Shown: positions 1 to 9,501, counted from the first letter of the stretch. The stretch: 64,000 nucleotides of DNA from an uncultured Collinsella sp. (GCA_902479135.1 CABSNU010000005.1:1-64000); one strand, 5' to 3'. Numbers and translations are program-made. The notes: a model not told the origin generated them from the letters alone.

Positions 1-46
1 TACACCCTAGAGTTCGTCGGCAGCGTCAGATGTGTATAAGAGACAG
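1..46 (+). other. Residual Illumina Nextera adapter with i5 index (not genomic)
   Basis: Bases 14-46 match the 33-nt Nextera read-1 transposase adapter and end in the mosaic-end sequence AGATGTGTATAAGAGACAG. Bases 1-5 (TACAC) match the end of the P5 oligonucleotide. Bases 6-13 (CCTAGAGT) match, from memory, Nextera XT index S516. The order P5 end, 8-nt index, adapter is exactly that of a library molecule, so this is untrimmed adapter at a contig end. ORFs that start inside it are artefacts. Confidence 0.97.
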
Positions 47-116
47 ATTAATGACGTCGACAGGCGGGGTGGTTCCCCGCGTACGTGCCATCTGAGTAAC
101 CGAGGGGAGGGCGCAC

Positions 117-551
117 ATGGGAATGACTGGTGCATACGAGCGCAATCTCGATGCAAAAGGTCGTCTGTCCTTGCCTGCACCCCTTCGCGAGGAGCTTGGA
201 GAGCACGTTCGCGTGTTCAAAGCCCTGGATGTCGATGCTCTGTACGTGTTCTCTGCCGAGGCCTTCGATAAGTGGGTCGAAGGACTCTTCGCGGGTCGTG
301 AGGGCCACGAGGGTTTTAACCCGCGTGACATTAATGACCAGAAGCTCATGAGGGCGATCAACAAGCGCACCACGTCGATGGACGTGGACAGCGCCGGTCG
401 TATCGGTCTTTCCGAGTCTCTCCGCAAGCAGGCGAACCTCGACCGCGAGGTCACGGTTGTGGGCAACTACGACCACCTTGAGGTTTGGGATCGCGCCGCG
501 GCCGATGAGGACGATGACGATGAGGCCCTGCTGGACCTCTTCTTCTCGTAA
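117..551 (+). CDS. mraZ: Transcriptional regulator MraZ
   Basis: MraZ is a small AbrB-fold DNA-binding protein that usually heads the dcw cluster and regulates it. The 144-residue product has the normal length. It shows both copies of the duplicated motif, DAKGR at residues 12-16 and DSAGR at 91-95, each in a beta-strand context typical of the swapped-hairpin fold. A strong ribosome binding site (GGGAGG) lies about 8 bases before the ATG. It is followed 20 bases later by rsmH, the standard gene order. No clear MraZ box (GTGGG direct repeats) is visible in the short genuine sequence upstream, which begins at base 47, so the promoter is probably outside the contig. Confidence 0.96.
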   Translation: MGMTGAYERNLDAKGRLSLPAPLREELGEHVRVFKALDVDALYVFSAEAFDKWVEGLFAGREGHEGFNPRDINDQKLMRAINKRTTSMDVDSAGRIGLSESLRKQANLDREVTVVGNYDHLEVWDRAAADEDDDDEALLDLFFS

Positions 552-571
552 GGGCAAGGCACGGGTAACGG

Positions 572-1537
572 ATGGAGCGTGGGATCTTGACACAAGAATA
601 TCGGCATGAACCTGTCATGCTCGGCGAAGTGCTTGAGTCGCTGCGGCTAAAGAGCGGCTCCGTTGTCTGCGATTGCACCCTTGGCGGTGCCGGCCATTCG
701 GTAAAGATGGCCGCGCAGGTGGGGGAGACGGGCCTTTTGCTCGGCGTCGACCAGGACGACATGGCCCTCGAGGCCGCTGGCGCCCGTCTGGACCGCGAGG
801 TTCCCGGCGTTCCGCACCAGCTGCTGAAGGGCAACTTCGGCGACTTGGACGAGCTGCTTTGCTCGGCCGAGGTGCCCGGGGTCGATGGCTTCCTGTTCGA
901 TTTGGGCGTTTCGTCGCCGCAACTCGATATCCCTGGCAGGGGCTTTTCGTATAACGAGGACGCCCCATTGGACATGCGGATGGATCCGGGTAATAACACC
1001 TTAAACGCAGCTGAGGTCATCAACACCTATAACGAACACGACCTCGCCCGGATTCTACGCGTCTACGGCGAAGAGAAGTTCGCCTCGCAGATCGCGCGCG
1101 AGATCGTGCGCCGCCGCGAGCAAGAACCGATCGAAACCACCGGCCAATTTGTCGAGATCATCAAGGCGGGTATCCCGGCTGCCGCTCGTCGGCATGGCGG
1201 ACACCCGGCCAAGAAAAGTTTCCAGGCCATTCGCATCGAGGTCAATCACGAGCTCGATGTGCTCGAACGAGGGCTTGATGCCGCCACCAGGTGGCTCAAC
1301 CCGGGCGGACGTATCTGCGTCATCTCGTATCACTCGCTCGAGGACCGTATCGTAAAGAACCACTTTAAGGAGATGAGCCAGGGGTGCACGTGTCCGCCGG
1401 AGATTCCGGTGTGCGTGTGCGGCAACGTGCCGATACTCAAGGTCATCACCCGCAAACCCTTGGTTGCCCAGCCTGATGAGGTTGAGCGCAACCCTCGGGC
1501 GAGATCAGCCAAAATCCGCGTGGCGCAGCGTCTGTAG
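572..1537 (+). CDS. rsmH: 16S rRNA (cytosine(1402)-N(4))-methyltransferase RsmH
   Basis: RsmH (MraW) transfers a methyl group from S-adenosylmethionine to N4 of C1402 in the 16S rRNA decoding site. The 321-residue protein has the family's usual length. It has the N-terminal signature HEPVML, the SAM-binding loop TLGGAGHS at residues 36-43, the LGVSSPQLD segment, and the C-terminal ISYHSLEDRIVK motif. The ATG at 572 has a poor ribosome binding site. A TTG at 587 in the same frame has GGAG placed 9 bases upstream, so the true N terminus may be five residues shorter. Confidence 0.96.
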   Translation: MERGILTQEYRHEPVMLGEVLESLRLKSGSVVCDCTLGGAGHSVKMAAQVGETGLLLGVDQDDMALEAAGARLDREVPGVPHQLLKGNFGDLDELLCSAEVPGVDGFLFDLGVSSPQLDIPGRGFSYNEDAPLDMRMDPGNNTLNAAEVINTYNEHDLARILRVYGEEKFASQIAREIVRRREQEPIETTGQFVEIIKAGIPAAARRHGGHPAKKSFQAIRIEVNHELDVLERGLDAATRWLNPGGRICVISYHSLEDRIVKNHFKEMSQGCTCPPEIPVCVCGNVPILKVITRKPLVAQPDEVERNPRARSAKIRVAQRL

Positions 1538-1627
1538 GCACGACCGCGCGATATTGGACCTCCCGCTCGCACCATAAACGAAGCTTAAACACACTACCAA
1601 CGTACTCGGGATGGGAGGCGGCATATC

Positions 1628-2098
1628 ATGGGCTACAACACTTCAAGCGCAGCACTCGCCTATGATATGAACGCCATGCCCGCCTATCGTGAGACGCCGC
1701 AGGCCCCCGTTGCTCCCCGTGAGCAGCGCACGCCGCGCTTTGATGTCTACACGGGCGCGGGCCGTCAGGCAAACCAGGCGGTAAGCCCGGTTTTCATGAG
1801 CGTTCTTAAAACGTTTTGCATCATTGCGGCCATCTTCATGACGATCGGCGTCGCCCGCGTGGCGCTCGCCGGCGTTACGGCCCAGGTGCTCAACAGCAAC
1901 GCCGAGCTTACCAACACGCTCGAAAAGGCGACCGATGAGAGCTCCGACCTGGAGGTCATGCATTCGGTCTATGGCGCCGACACGCGTATTCGCGACCTTG
2001 CGGGCGCTTATGGCATGGTGGAGCCCAGCGAGAGCGTTACACTTGACTTTTCGCAGGATGCAGCCGCGGGCGCCAACGCGACCGCGACCGCTCAGTAG
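1628..2098 (+). CDS. ftsL: FtsL-like septum formation protein
   Basis: This is a 156-residue bitopic membrane protein in the position FtsL always occupies, between rsmH and the division transpeptidase. A cytoplasmic N-terminal region of about 55 residues rich in Pro and Ala precedes one hydrophobic segment at about 57-82. An extracytoplasmic coiled-coil-prone stretch (about 83-120, TAQVLNSNAELTNTLEKA) follows. FtsL, with FtsB/DivIC and FtsQ, activates FtsWI septal synthesis. Sequence identity in this family is very low, so the call rests on topology, size and synteny. The ribosome binding site GGGAGG precedes the ATG. The gene sits 17 bases before ftsI and is probably cotranscribed with it. 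Confidence 0.8.
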   Translation: MGYNTSSAALAYDMNAMPAYRETPQAPVAPREQRTPRFDVYTGAGRQANQAVSPVFMSVLKTFCIIAAIFMTIGVARVALAGVTAQVLNSNAELTNTLEKATDESSDLEVMHSVYGADTRIRDLAGAYGMVEPSESVTLDFSQDAAAGANATATAQ

Positions 2099-2115
2099 CA
2101 AGACGGTAGCTGAGT

Positions 2116-3981
2116 ATGACAAATGACTATCGCCGCGGTTCCGATGGGGGCCGCGGTTCTGGACGTCCCTCGTCGCGGGGACGTTCTGGTTATCAAGGAA
2201 CGGGTCGGCAATCTTACAACGCCGGGCAGTCCCGTGGCAACGACCCGGCGTCGCGACTTCGCGGCTCGGGCGGCCCTCAAGTGCATAACACCAGGTCGCG
2301 CAAGAGTTCGTCGACCGAATGGCTCACGGGCACGCCTCTGCCTCGCCGCAAAGCCGTCATGGGCTTCATTGGGCTTGGCTTGGGCTTGGGCGTCTTTCGC
2401 CTTGCCGACTATCAAATTGTCGAAGCCGATAAACTGCGCGAGCGTGCCGATGCGCGCCGCCTGCTTGCGCAGACCCTCTATGCCAAACGTGGCACCATCT
2501 ACGACCGCAACGGTAACGTGCTGGCGTCGTCGGTCGAATGTCGCAACATCGCCGTGAACCCCCAGCTTGTCGAGGATGTTGACAAGACGGTGTCGGCGCT
2601 GGTCAAGGCAACTGGAATCGATAAAAAGACCTGCCGCAAGCTCGTTGAGTCCGATGGAACCTGGGTGTATATCAAGCGCCAGGTGGACGAAGACGACGCT
2701 GTGGCGCTGGAGAAGAAGAACCTGCCCGGCGTGCTTTTTGAGCAGGCCATGAAGCGCGTATATCCATACGGCAATCTGGCATCGCAGGTGCTGGGTGTAG
2801 TGAATGTAGACAACGACGGCTTGACGGGTCTCGAAAAGCAATACAACAAGCTTCTGACCGGCACGAACGGTTCTCTCGTACGCGAGCGCGCGAGGGACGG
2901 CAGCTATATCGCGGGCGGTGCCTATAAAAAGGTGGCTGCGGTCGACGGCGTTGATATCGTGACGACGCTCGACGTCAATATCCAGCGTGCGGCCGAGGAT
3001 GCCCTGGCAGAGGCAGTTGAGAAGACTAAGGCCAAGAACGGCTCGGCGCTGGTCACCGATCCTACGACAGGCGAGATCTTGGCAGCCTGCTCGTATCCGA
3101 CCTACGACCAGACCGATCTGGAAAACGCCAAGACCGAGGATATGAACCTGCGCCTGGTCACCGACGCCTACGAGCCCGGCTCGGTCTTTAAGACACTCGT
3201 GGCGGGCGCCGGCTTCGACTTGGGCGTCGTGCGGTCGAGTACGTCGTTTGAGGTGCCGGCGAGCATCAAGGTGGGCGACGATACCGTCACCGATGCCGAC
3301 AAGCGCGACTACGCCATGACCATGGATGTGCGCGAGATGATGCGCCGTTCGTCCAACGTGGGCTTTGTCCTGGTGGGGCGCAAGATCGGTGCCGACGACT
3401 TTGCCGCCTATGTGGACAAGTGGGGCATCGGTCACAGCTCTGGTGTAGATTTTCCGGGCGAGAGCCTGGGTATCGTCAAGGAGCGTGACCAGTATGACGG
3501 CGCCACGCTGGGCTCGATGAGCTTTGGACAGGCACTGTCCGTCTCGCCGATTGAGATCGCACGTGCCGTGGGCGGCATCGCCAACGGCGGCGTGATGATG
3601 ACCCCGCACTTCTATAAGTCCAGCAAAGGCGACGAGAAGGACTGGGGCGAAGGCGAGCGCGCGATTTCGTTGGACGCCGCATCCCAGGTGACATCGTGCA
3701 TGCAGACGGTCGTGTCCGAGGGAACGGGCGTTGGCGGCGCGGTTGATGGCTATGACGTGGCGGGTAAGACCGGTACGGCCGAACGAGCCGACGAGAACGG
3801 CGGCTACCTCAAGGAGAACTACATGTCGTCCTTTATGGGCTTTGCACCGGCACAATCGCCTAAGGTGCTGTGCTATATCACGCTCGACGGAACGCCGAGC
3901 GGCTCAGATGCCGCTGCGGTGCCGTTCCAGTCCATTATGGCCAACGCACTCGACGTGCTGGGCATTCCGCACACGAGGTAG
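2116..3981 (+). CDS. ftsI: Division transpeptidase FtsI (class B penicillin-binding protein)
   Basis: This enzyme makes peptidoglycan crosslinks at the septum together with FtsW. The 621-residue protein starts with about 75 disordered residues rich in Gly, Arg and Ser. One membrane anchor follows (about 81-100), then a PBP dimerisation domain (AKRGTIYDRNGNVLA, about residues 123-137) and the transpeptidase domain. Its three active-site motifs are visible: SVFK at 356-359, SSN at 412-414 and KTGT at 551-554. It ends soon after the catalytic domain and has no PASTA repeats, unlike many actinobacterial or firmicute homologues. murE, which often follows ftsI, is absent; the next gene is murF after a 127-base gap. 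Confidence 0.94.
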   Translation: MTNDYRRGSDGGRGSGRPSSRGRSGYQGTGRQSYNAGQSRGNDPASRLRGSGGPQVHNTRSRKSSSTEWLTGTPLPRRKAVMGFIGLGLGLGVFRLADYQIVEADKLRERADARRLLAQTLYAKRGTIYDRNGNVLASSVECRNIAVNPQLVEDVDKTVSALVKATGIDKKTCRKLVESDGTWVYIKRQVDEDDAVALEKKNLPGVLFEQAMKRVYPYGNLASQVLGVVNVDNDGLTGLEKQYNKLLTGTNGSLVRERARDGSYIAGGAYKKVAAVDGVDIVTTLDVNIQRAAEDALAEAVEKTKAKNGSALVTDPTTGEILAACSYPTYDQTDLENAKTEDMNLRLVTDAYEPGSVFKTLVAGAGFDLGVVRSSTSFEVPASIKVGDDTVTDADKRDYAMTMDVREMMRRSSNVGFVLVGRKIGADDFAAYVDKWGIGHSSGVDFPGESLGIVKERDQYDGATLGSMSFGQALSVSPIEIARAVGGIANGGVMMTPHFYKSSKGDEKDWGEGERAISLDAASQVTSCMQTVVSEGTGVGGAVDGYDVAGKTGTAERADENGGYLKENYMSSFMGFAPAQSPKVLCYITLDGTPSGSDAAAVPFQSIMANALDVLGIPHTR

Positions 3982-4108
3982 GGGGTTACAATCTTTGGGG
4001 CGTGGTTTGTTGTCCCATATGAGGGGTGTTCACATGCCCTGCACCACGCATGCGCGGCGCTGGGATACAATACGCCGATAGCATTATTAGGTTTACAGGG
4101 GAGCTGCA

Positions 4109-5533
4109 ATGATAGAGATCGCCGTCAACAACCTCGCGGCCGCAACAGGGGCCCGAACCGTGACGGGAGAAGCCGATCGGGTATGCCGCGGGTGCGTTAT
4201 CGACTCGCGCCAGGTCGAGGAAGGGACGATTTTCGTCGCCTTTCCCGGTGAAAATGTCGACGGCAATGATTTTGCTTCCCGTGCCGTCCAGTCGGGTGCC
4301 GGCGCCGTCGTGATGACGCGTGAGCCCGAGGCCGAGCTGGTCTCGCTGGCGCAGGACAAGGGATGCGCCATCATGCTGACCGATGATCCCGAGGAGTTTC
4401 TGCTGCGTTTGGCGCACACGTATCGCCTGGAGCTTGGCTGCCTGGTCGTTGGCATTACCGGTTCCATCGGCAAGACGACGACCAAGGACGTGCTCGCCGC
4501 TGTGCTCGCTAAGCGCTATCGTGTCTGGGCCACCAAGGGCAATTTCAATAACCTGATCGGTATGCCGCTCACGGTGCTTTCCGCTCCGGCCGATACCGAG
4601 GTCCTGGTGCTCGAGATGGGCATGAACCATTTCCACGAGATCGAGCGCCTGTCCCAGTCCGCCAATCCCAACCTTGCCATCGTGAGCAAGATCGGCACCT
4701 CTCATATCGGCATTTTGGGTAGCCGCGAGAACATCGCCCGCGCTAAGGCCGAGATTGTCCAGGGTATGTGCGCCGCCGGCGACTATTTGCCGCTGCTGGT
4801 TTTGGGCGGCGAGGACGACTTTACGCCGTTCATTCGCGATACGTTCGCCCAGCCTGCTGGTATCGACGTGATGCTGGCCGGCGTTTCGGACGATGATGAG
4901 GTCCGTGCCCGCGACATTCGTGTTGATGACGAGGGCCGTCCGGTCTTTACGCTCGATTTTGGCCGGGGTGAGACGATCGATACCATGCTTGCCATCCCCG
5001 GCGTGCAGTCCGTTCCTAATGCCGTTAAGGCCGCCGCGGTTGCCTATCGCCTGGGCGTGACGCCCGAGCAGATCGATGCTGCCTTTAGAGGCCTCACGAT
5101 CACCGGTCACCGCCAGGAGATCAAGCGCGCCAAGAGCGGTGCCCGCGTCATTGACGATTCCTACAACGCCAGCGCCGAATCCATGGCTGCTGGTCTCGAT
5201 CTGCTGTGCTCGCTTTCGTGCACGGGGTCTCGCATGGCGATCTTGGGCGAGATGGGCGAGATGGGCGATGAGGCTCCTCGCATGCATGAGCTCGTTGGCG
5301 CCTATGCCGCCGCCAAGAAGCTCGACATGCTGGCGTGCGTGGGTGGTGAGCTGGCCCAGCTTATGGCCGATGCCGCGCGCATGATGGGCATGGACGAGGA
5401 CCGCATCCAGGTGTTCTCTGATTATCAGCAGGTGCTCGACCGCATGGGCGGCGCGCTTGAAAAACATGATGTTGTACTGGTCAAGGGTTCCCGCTTTGTT
5501 GAGCTCGACCGCTTTGTGGAAGGTGTGTGCTAG
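4109..5533 (+). CDS. murF: UDP-N-acetylmuramoyl-tripeptide--D-alanyl-D-alanine ligase MurF
   Basis: MurF adds D-Ala-D-Ala to the UDP-MurNAc-tripeptide in the cytoplasm, using ATP. The 474-residue protein has the three-domain Mur ligase layout. The N-terminal substrate domain contains CVIDSRQVEEGTIFVAF. The ATPase domain has P-loop GSIGKTTTK at 118-126, and the C-terminal domain contains DDSYNASAESM. The P-loop has Ile where Asn is common in Mur ligases; MurF proteins vary there, so activity is not in doubt. GGGGAG lies about 7 bases before the ATG. A TACAAT hexamer about 45 bases upstream could be a minus-10 element, but no good minus-35 accompanies it. Confidence 0.95.
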   Translation: MIEIAVNNLAAATGARTVTGEADRVCRGCVIDSRQVEEGTIFVAFPGENVDGNDFASRAVQSGAGAVVMTREPEAELVSLAQDKGCAIMLTDDPEEFLLRLAHTYRLELGCLVVGITGSIGKTTTKDVLAAVLAKRYRVWATKGNFNNLIGMPLTVLSAPADTEVLVLEMGMNHFHEIERLSQSANPNLAIVSKIGTSHIGILGSRENIARAKAEIVQGMCAAGDYLPLLVLGGEDDFTPFIRDTFAQPAGIDVMLAGVSDDDEVRARDIRVDDEGRPVFTLDFGRGETIDTMLAIPGVQSVPNAVKAAAVAYRLGVTPEQIDAAFRGLTITGHRQEIKRAKSGARVIDDSYNASAESMAAGLDLLCSLSCTGSRMAILGEMGEMGDEAPRMHELVGAYAAAKKLDMLACVGGELAQLMADAARMMGMDEDRIQVFSDYQQVLDRMGGALEKHDVVLVKGSRFVELDRFVEGVC

Positions 5534-5536
5534 CCC

Positions 5537-6556
5537 ATGTTCGGCAATCCCTCATATCCAACGTATCAGGCTTTTTTGGGGCTTGGCATCGCCGCCGCCA
5601 TTGCGCTGCTGCTCATGCCGTGGTGGATCAAGCTGCTCAAGGTCGAGGGTATCGGCCAGCAGGTTCGTGCCGACGGTCCCAAGCGTCATTTGGTTAAGCA
5701 GGGAACGCCCACCATGGGTGGTGTTGTCATCCTCGTCGCGATCTCGCTGACCTGCCTGCTGATGGGCAAGCTCACCACCGAGCTCGTGCTCGTGCTGCTC
5801 GCCACGCTGGCGACCGGCGTGCTGGGCCTGATCGATGACCTGACCTCCGTTACGCATGGGCGCTCGCTCGGTCTGACGCCTCATGCCAAGATGATCGGCC
5901 TAACCATTATCTGTGTCACCTTTACGGTACTTGCCGTTAACTGGTGCGGCGTCGCCCCCGAGATTCGTTTTCCCGGCGGCCTGACGATTGACCTCGGTGT
6001 TCTTTCGACCACCATCTGCGGCCTTTCGTTCCCGTGGCTCTACATTGTCTTTTGCTGGCTGATGATCGCCGGTCTTTCTAATGCCGTGAACCTGACCGAT
6101 GGCCTTGACGGTCTTGCTGGCGGCACCTCCATGATTGCCATGCTCGCCATGGCTGCGATGGCGTTTTTGCACGGAGACGTGAACCTGTCCATCTTCTGCA
6201 CCGCGTGTGCCGGTGCCTGCTTGGGTTTTCTGTGGTTCAACTGCTATCCGGCGAGCATCTTTATGGGCGATACCGGCTCGCTTGCCCTGGGCGCCGCGTT
6301 TGCCTGCACGTCCATCATGACCAACACCGAGGTCGTCTCCCTCATCATCGGCGGCCTGTTTATCGTTGAGACCCTGTCGGTCATGATTCAGGTTGTCTAC
6401 TTCCACTTTACGCACAAGCGCGTCTTCCTTATGGCGCCCATCCATCATCATTTCGAAAAGAGGGGCTGGGCCGAGACCAAGGTCGTCATCCGTTTTTGGA
6501 TTATCGCTGCTGCCTTTGGTGCCGTTGGCCTTGCTCTGTTCTTCCAGTTGGGATAG
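5537..6556 (+). CDS. mraY: Phospho-N-acetylmuramoyl-pentapeptide-transferase MraY
   Basis: MraY is the integral membrane enzyme that transfers phospho-MurNAc-pentapeptide to undecaprenyl phosphate, giving lipid I. The 339-residue length and about ten hydrophobic segments fit. Visible family motifs are KRHLVKQGTPTMGG near residues 49-62, the catalytic Asp pair D100-D101 in LIDDLTS, NLTDGLDGLAGG in the middle, and MAPIHHHFEKRGW near the C terminus. It starts 3 bases after the murF stop, so translational coupling is likely. Confidence 0.96.
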   Translation: MFGNPSYPTYQAFLGLGIAAAIALLLMPWWIKLLKVEGIGQQVRADGPKRHLVKQGTPTMGGVVILVAISLTCLLMGKLTTELVLVLLATLATGVLGLIDDLTSVTHGRSLGLTPHAKMIGLTIICVTFTVLAVNWCGVAPEIRFPGGLTIDLGVLSTTICGLSFPWLYIVFCWLMIAGLSNAVNLTDGLDGLAGGTSMIAMLAMAAMAFLHGDVNLSIFCTACAGACLGFLWFNCYPASIFMGDTGSLALGAAFACTSIMTNTEVVSLIIGGLFIVETLSVMIQVVYFHFTHKRVFLMAPIHHHFEKRGWAETKVVIRFWIIAAAFGAVGLALFFQLG

Positions 6557-6565
6557 TGGTCTTTC

Positions 6566-7972
6566 ATGTCTCTTGCTGATGTCTTTAGCCTGCTCGTTTT
6601 GGGTCAGGGCAAATCCGGTCTCGATGTCGCCCGCTGGGCGCTGGCACATCCCGAGCGCGTAAGTGCCGTTACCGTGTATGGCGGTGGCACCTCTGAGCCC
6701 AATGACGCCACGCGTGCGCTCGAGGCTGCTGGTGCGTCGTTTGTCTATGGGACCGAACAGGTCGAGGGCGCCTATGACGTATGCGTGACGTGCCCGGGCA
6801 TCTCGGAGTTCTCGGGCTTCTTTAAGGCCGGGCGCGAGCATGCCGCCCAGATTATGGGTGAGCCCGAGTTTGCCTATCGCCTGTCGCCCGATAACTGGAT
6901 TGCCATCACGGGCACCAACGGCAAGACGACCACCACGTCGCTGACTGATTATCTGCTTAAGGCTGCCGGCGAGGCAAGCGTTGCTGTCGGCAACATCGGC
7001 GAGCCGCCGGTCAACGAGATTGACGGCCGAGCCCACAACGAGTGGTTTGTGGCTGAGCTCTCGAGCTATCAGATTGCTACGACAACCGAGCTCCACCCCC
7101 GCGTGGCGGTGCTGCTCAACATCACTCCCGACCACTTGGGCTGGCATAAGAGCCATAAGAACTATGCGCTTGCCAAGATCAAGCTGTTTGACAATATGGT
7201 CGATGACGATCTGGCGGTTGTCGACGTCGAAGACGCCGGCATTCACGAGTTCGATGAGTACATCTACACGCCGGGTCGTCGCATCTGCAAGGTTGCCTTT
7301 GACGAGCCTGAGGGCGACGATGCCGCCTTTGTGCGCGATGGCAAGATGATCGTGCGTCTGAAAGGCGTCGAGACCCCGCTCATCGCTACATCCGAGCTCA
7401 AGATCTCGGGCCATCACAATGTTATCAATGCCCTGTGCGCTGCCACGGCTGCCTTGGCGGTCGGTGCCGATGTCGATGGTGTCTGCCGCGGTCTTGCCTC
7501 GTTCCAGCCGCTCGAGCACCGCGTGGAGCCGTGTGGCGAGATTGACGGCGTGCGCTACGTCAACGATTCCAAGGCGACCAACACCGATGCGGTCGAGAAG
7601 GCACTGACGGCATTTCCCGATGACGACGTGATCTTGCTGCTCGGCGGCCACGATAAGGGCACGCCGCTCACGGACTTCGCGCGCGTTGTTATGGATAACG
7701 TGCGCTCGGTCGTCTGCTTTGGCGATGCGCGCGAGCGCTTCACCGTCGCTATGGACGAGGCCGATGTCGATGGCGATGTGGATATCGCCCAAGCGGATGA
7801 CCTGCGCGACGCCGTGGACGTTGCCCGTTCGTTGTCGAGCCGTGGTGACGTGATCTTACTTTCTCCTGCCTGCTCTTCGTTCGATGAGTTCTCGGGCTAT
7901 GAGGAGCGCGGCCGCGTGTTTAAGGACTACGTGGCTCAGCTTGCCGCTACGGCGAAATCGCAAATGGAATAG
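6566..7972 (+). CDS. murD: UDP-N-acetylmuramoylalanine--D-glutamate ligase MurD
   Basis: MurD adds D-Glu to UDP-MurNAc-L-Ala in the cytoplasm. The 468-residue protein has an N-terminal nucleotide-binding domain (LLVLGQGKSGLD, residues 9-20), ATP-binding loop TGTNGKTTTT near 115-124, the central LNITPDHLGWH motif, and the C-terminal NDSKATNTDA and LLLGGHDKGT motifs of MurD. It begins 9 bases after mraY with only a weak ribosome binding site, again suggesting coupling. It ends 8 bases before ftsW. Confidence 0.95.
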   Translation: MSLADVFSLLVLGQGKSGLDVARWALAHPERVSAVTVYGGGTSEPNDATRALEAAGASFVYGTEQVEGAYDVCVTCPGISEFSGFFKAGREHAAQIMGEPEFAYRLSPDNWIAITGTNGKTTTTSLTDYLLKAAGEASVAVGNIGEPPVNEIDGRAHNEWFVAELSSYQIATTTELHPRVAVLLNITPDHLGWHKSHKNYALAKIKLFDNMVDDDLAVVDVEDAGIHEFDEYIYTPGRRICKVAFDEPEGDDAAFVRDGKMIVRLKGVETPLIATSELKISGHHNVINALCAATAALAVGADVDGVCRGLASFQPLEHRVEPCGEIDGVRYVNDSKATNTDAVEKALTAFPDDDVILLLGGHDKGTPLTDFARVVMDNVRSVVCFGDARERFTVAMDEADVDGDVDIAQADDLRDAVDVARSLSSRGDVILLSPACSSFDEFSGYEERGRVFKDYVAQLAATAKSQME

Positions 7973-7980
7973 GGGTTGCG

Positions 7981-9501
7981 GTGAGAGAGGAGAGCCCCCG
8001 ACAAGGTATGAGGAGGCCCGACTCGGACCGTGCTTCCTCACGTCGCATCACACCGCGTTCCGGCCGCGGCGGGCAGTCGTTTAGCGAACGCTATATTGCC
8101 GGCGTTCCCGCCCGTATCATGCGCCCCCGTTTGATATTCATGGCCTGCCTGTTTACCTTGGTATGTTTTGGCCTGCTGATGGTATACTCGGCGTCTTCGG
8201 TCGAGGCGCTGCACGAGAATGGCTCGGCGACGTTTTTTCTGGGTCGACAGGCCGCGTTTGCCGTGGTCGGTGTTCTGGCGCTGATTGCCATCGTGCGCGT
8301 CTTGCCGGACAGTTGGTTTGGGGAAGACGTGCTCAGGATCTTCCTCATGGGCATGATAGGGCTACTGGTTCTGGTGTTCTTTATGGGTAGCGGCAGTCGT
8401 GGCGCCACGCGCTGGCTCAACATCGCCGGTATTCAGTTCCAGCCGTCTGAGTTTTTAAAGCCGTTCGCCATCGCGTATTCGGCCATCATGCTCGACCGCA
8501 TCTTTTCGCCCGGCGGCAACATCAACGAGTTTCTTCGCAACATGGGCGTCTACTTGGGCATTTCGCTCTTTCTAATCTTTGTTCAGCCCGATTTTGGCAC
8601 CGTTCTGATCATCTTGCTGACCCTTATGTGCATGGCGTTGTTTGCGGGTCTCGACCCCAAATTTATCATCGGCGTGATAATCTTCGGCATTCTCGTGATC
8701 GTGATTGCGCTTGTCGCAGAGCCGTACCGTATGGTGCGTATTCAGGTTGCCTTGAACCCTTGGGCCGACGAGTATGGTGACGGCTATCAGGCCACGCTTG
8801 CCATCATGGCCTTTGCCTCGGGCGGTCTGTTCGGCCGTGGCATCGGCAACTCAACCATGAAGTACTCGTATCTGCCCGAGGCGCACAATGACTACATCCT
8901 GGCCATCATTGGCGAGGAAGTCGGTTTTGTCGGAACCGTGCTGTTCTTCTTGGTGTTTGCGATGCTGATCTACTCGGCGTTTCGCATTGCCGAGCAGGCG
9001 ACCGATCGTCGGGGCGCGCTCATGGCGTCTGGCTCCGCGGTCATTCTCGCGGTGCAGTTTTTGATCAATGCGCTGGGCATCCTCAACGTGTTTCCCATGA
9101 CGGGCAAACCGTTGCCGTTTATTAGCTACGGCGGTTCGTCGATTATTGTGTCGCTTATGCTTGCCGGTCTGATCCTGCGCGTTTCGTACGAGAGCGCCCG
9201 TCGCGATGAGTATGACCGCCGCCGCGAGAGCTTTGCCGTTATGGATGAGAGTACCGCCGGCGTGCCCCACGTACGCGGCGAGCGATCTTCGCGTAACGGC
9301 TTTACCGTTCTGGATGGCTCTGCGACCGAGCCGGCAGCCCGTCCGCGTCAGCGAACGGCGCCGCAAGGTCGTCCGCAGCGCCCCAGCCCTCGCAGCGCGG
9401 GCGGCGGATATAATCGAATCGATTTGAACTCGGACCTGTCGGCGCGTTTGCGCACCGACGACCAGGGACCGCGTGTACGAAGGGACTACCATGACCGATA
9501 A
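7981..9501 (+). CDS. ftsW: Septal peptidoglycan polymerase FtsW (SEDS family)
   Basis: FtsW polymerises lipid II into glycan strands at the septum in complex with FtsI. The 506-residue protein has about ten membrane segments in residues 40-400 and SEDS landmarks: VYSASSV after the first helix, RGATRWLNIAGIQFQPSEFLK, a large extracellular loop, and GKPLPFISYGGSS. The start is a GTG at 7981, and the N terminus is a basic disordered stretch of about 35 residues. The C-terminal tail of about 100 residues is rich in Arg, Ser and Pro, longer than usual, and overlaps the start of murG by 11 bases. Confidence 0.94.
   Translation: MREESPRQGMRRPDSDRASSRRITPRSGRGGQSFSERYIAGVPARIMRPRLIFMACLFTLVCFGLLMVYSASSVEALHENGSATFFLGRQAAFAVVGVLALIAIVRVLPDSWFGEDVLRIFLMGMIGLLVLVFFMGSGSRGATRWLNIAGIQFQPSEFLKPFAIAYSAIMLDRIFSPGGNINEFLRNMGVYLGISLFLIFVQPDFGTVLIILLTLMCMALFAGLDPKFIIGVIIFGILVIVIALVAEPYRMVRIQVALNPWADEYGDGYQATLAIMAFASGGLFGRGIGNSTMKYSYLPEAHNDYILAIIGEEVGFVGTVLFFLVFAMLIYSAFRIAEQATDRRGALMASGSAVILAVQFLINALGILNVFPMTGKPLPFISYGGSSIIVSLMLAGLILRVSYESARRDEYDRRRESFAVMDESTAGVPHVRGERSSRNGFTVLDGSATEPAARPRQRTAPQGRPQRPSPRSAGGGYNRIDLNSDLSARLRTDDQGPRVRRDYHDR

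Noticed and set aside
2092..3855. 587-codon minus-strand ORF
   Set aside because: It lies wholly antisense to ftsI, has no ribosome binding site or recognisable domain, and is Arg/His-rich as expected for the shadow of a high-GC gene.
4463..4488. Asn to Ile change in the MurF P-loop as loss of function
   Set aside because: That position varies among MurF proteins, and the Gly, Lys and Thr residues that contact phosphate are intact.
5900..7792. 630-codon minus-strand ORF
   Set aside because: Antisense to mraY and murD; no motif and shadow-like composition.
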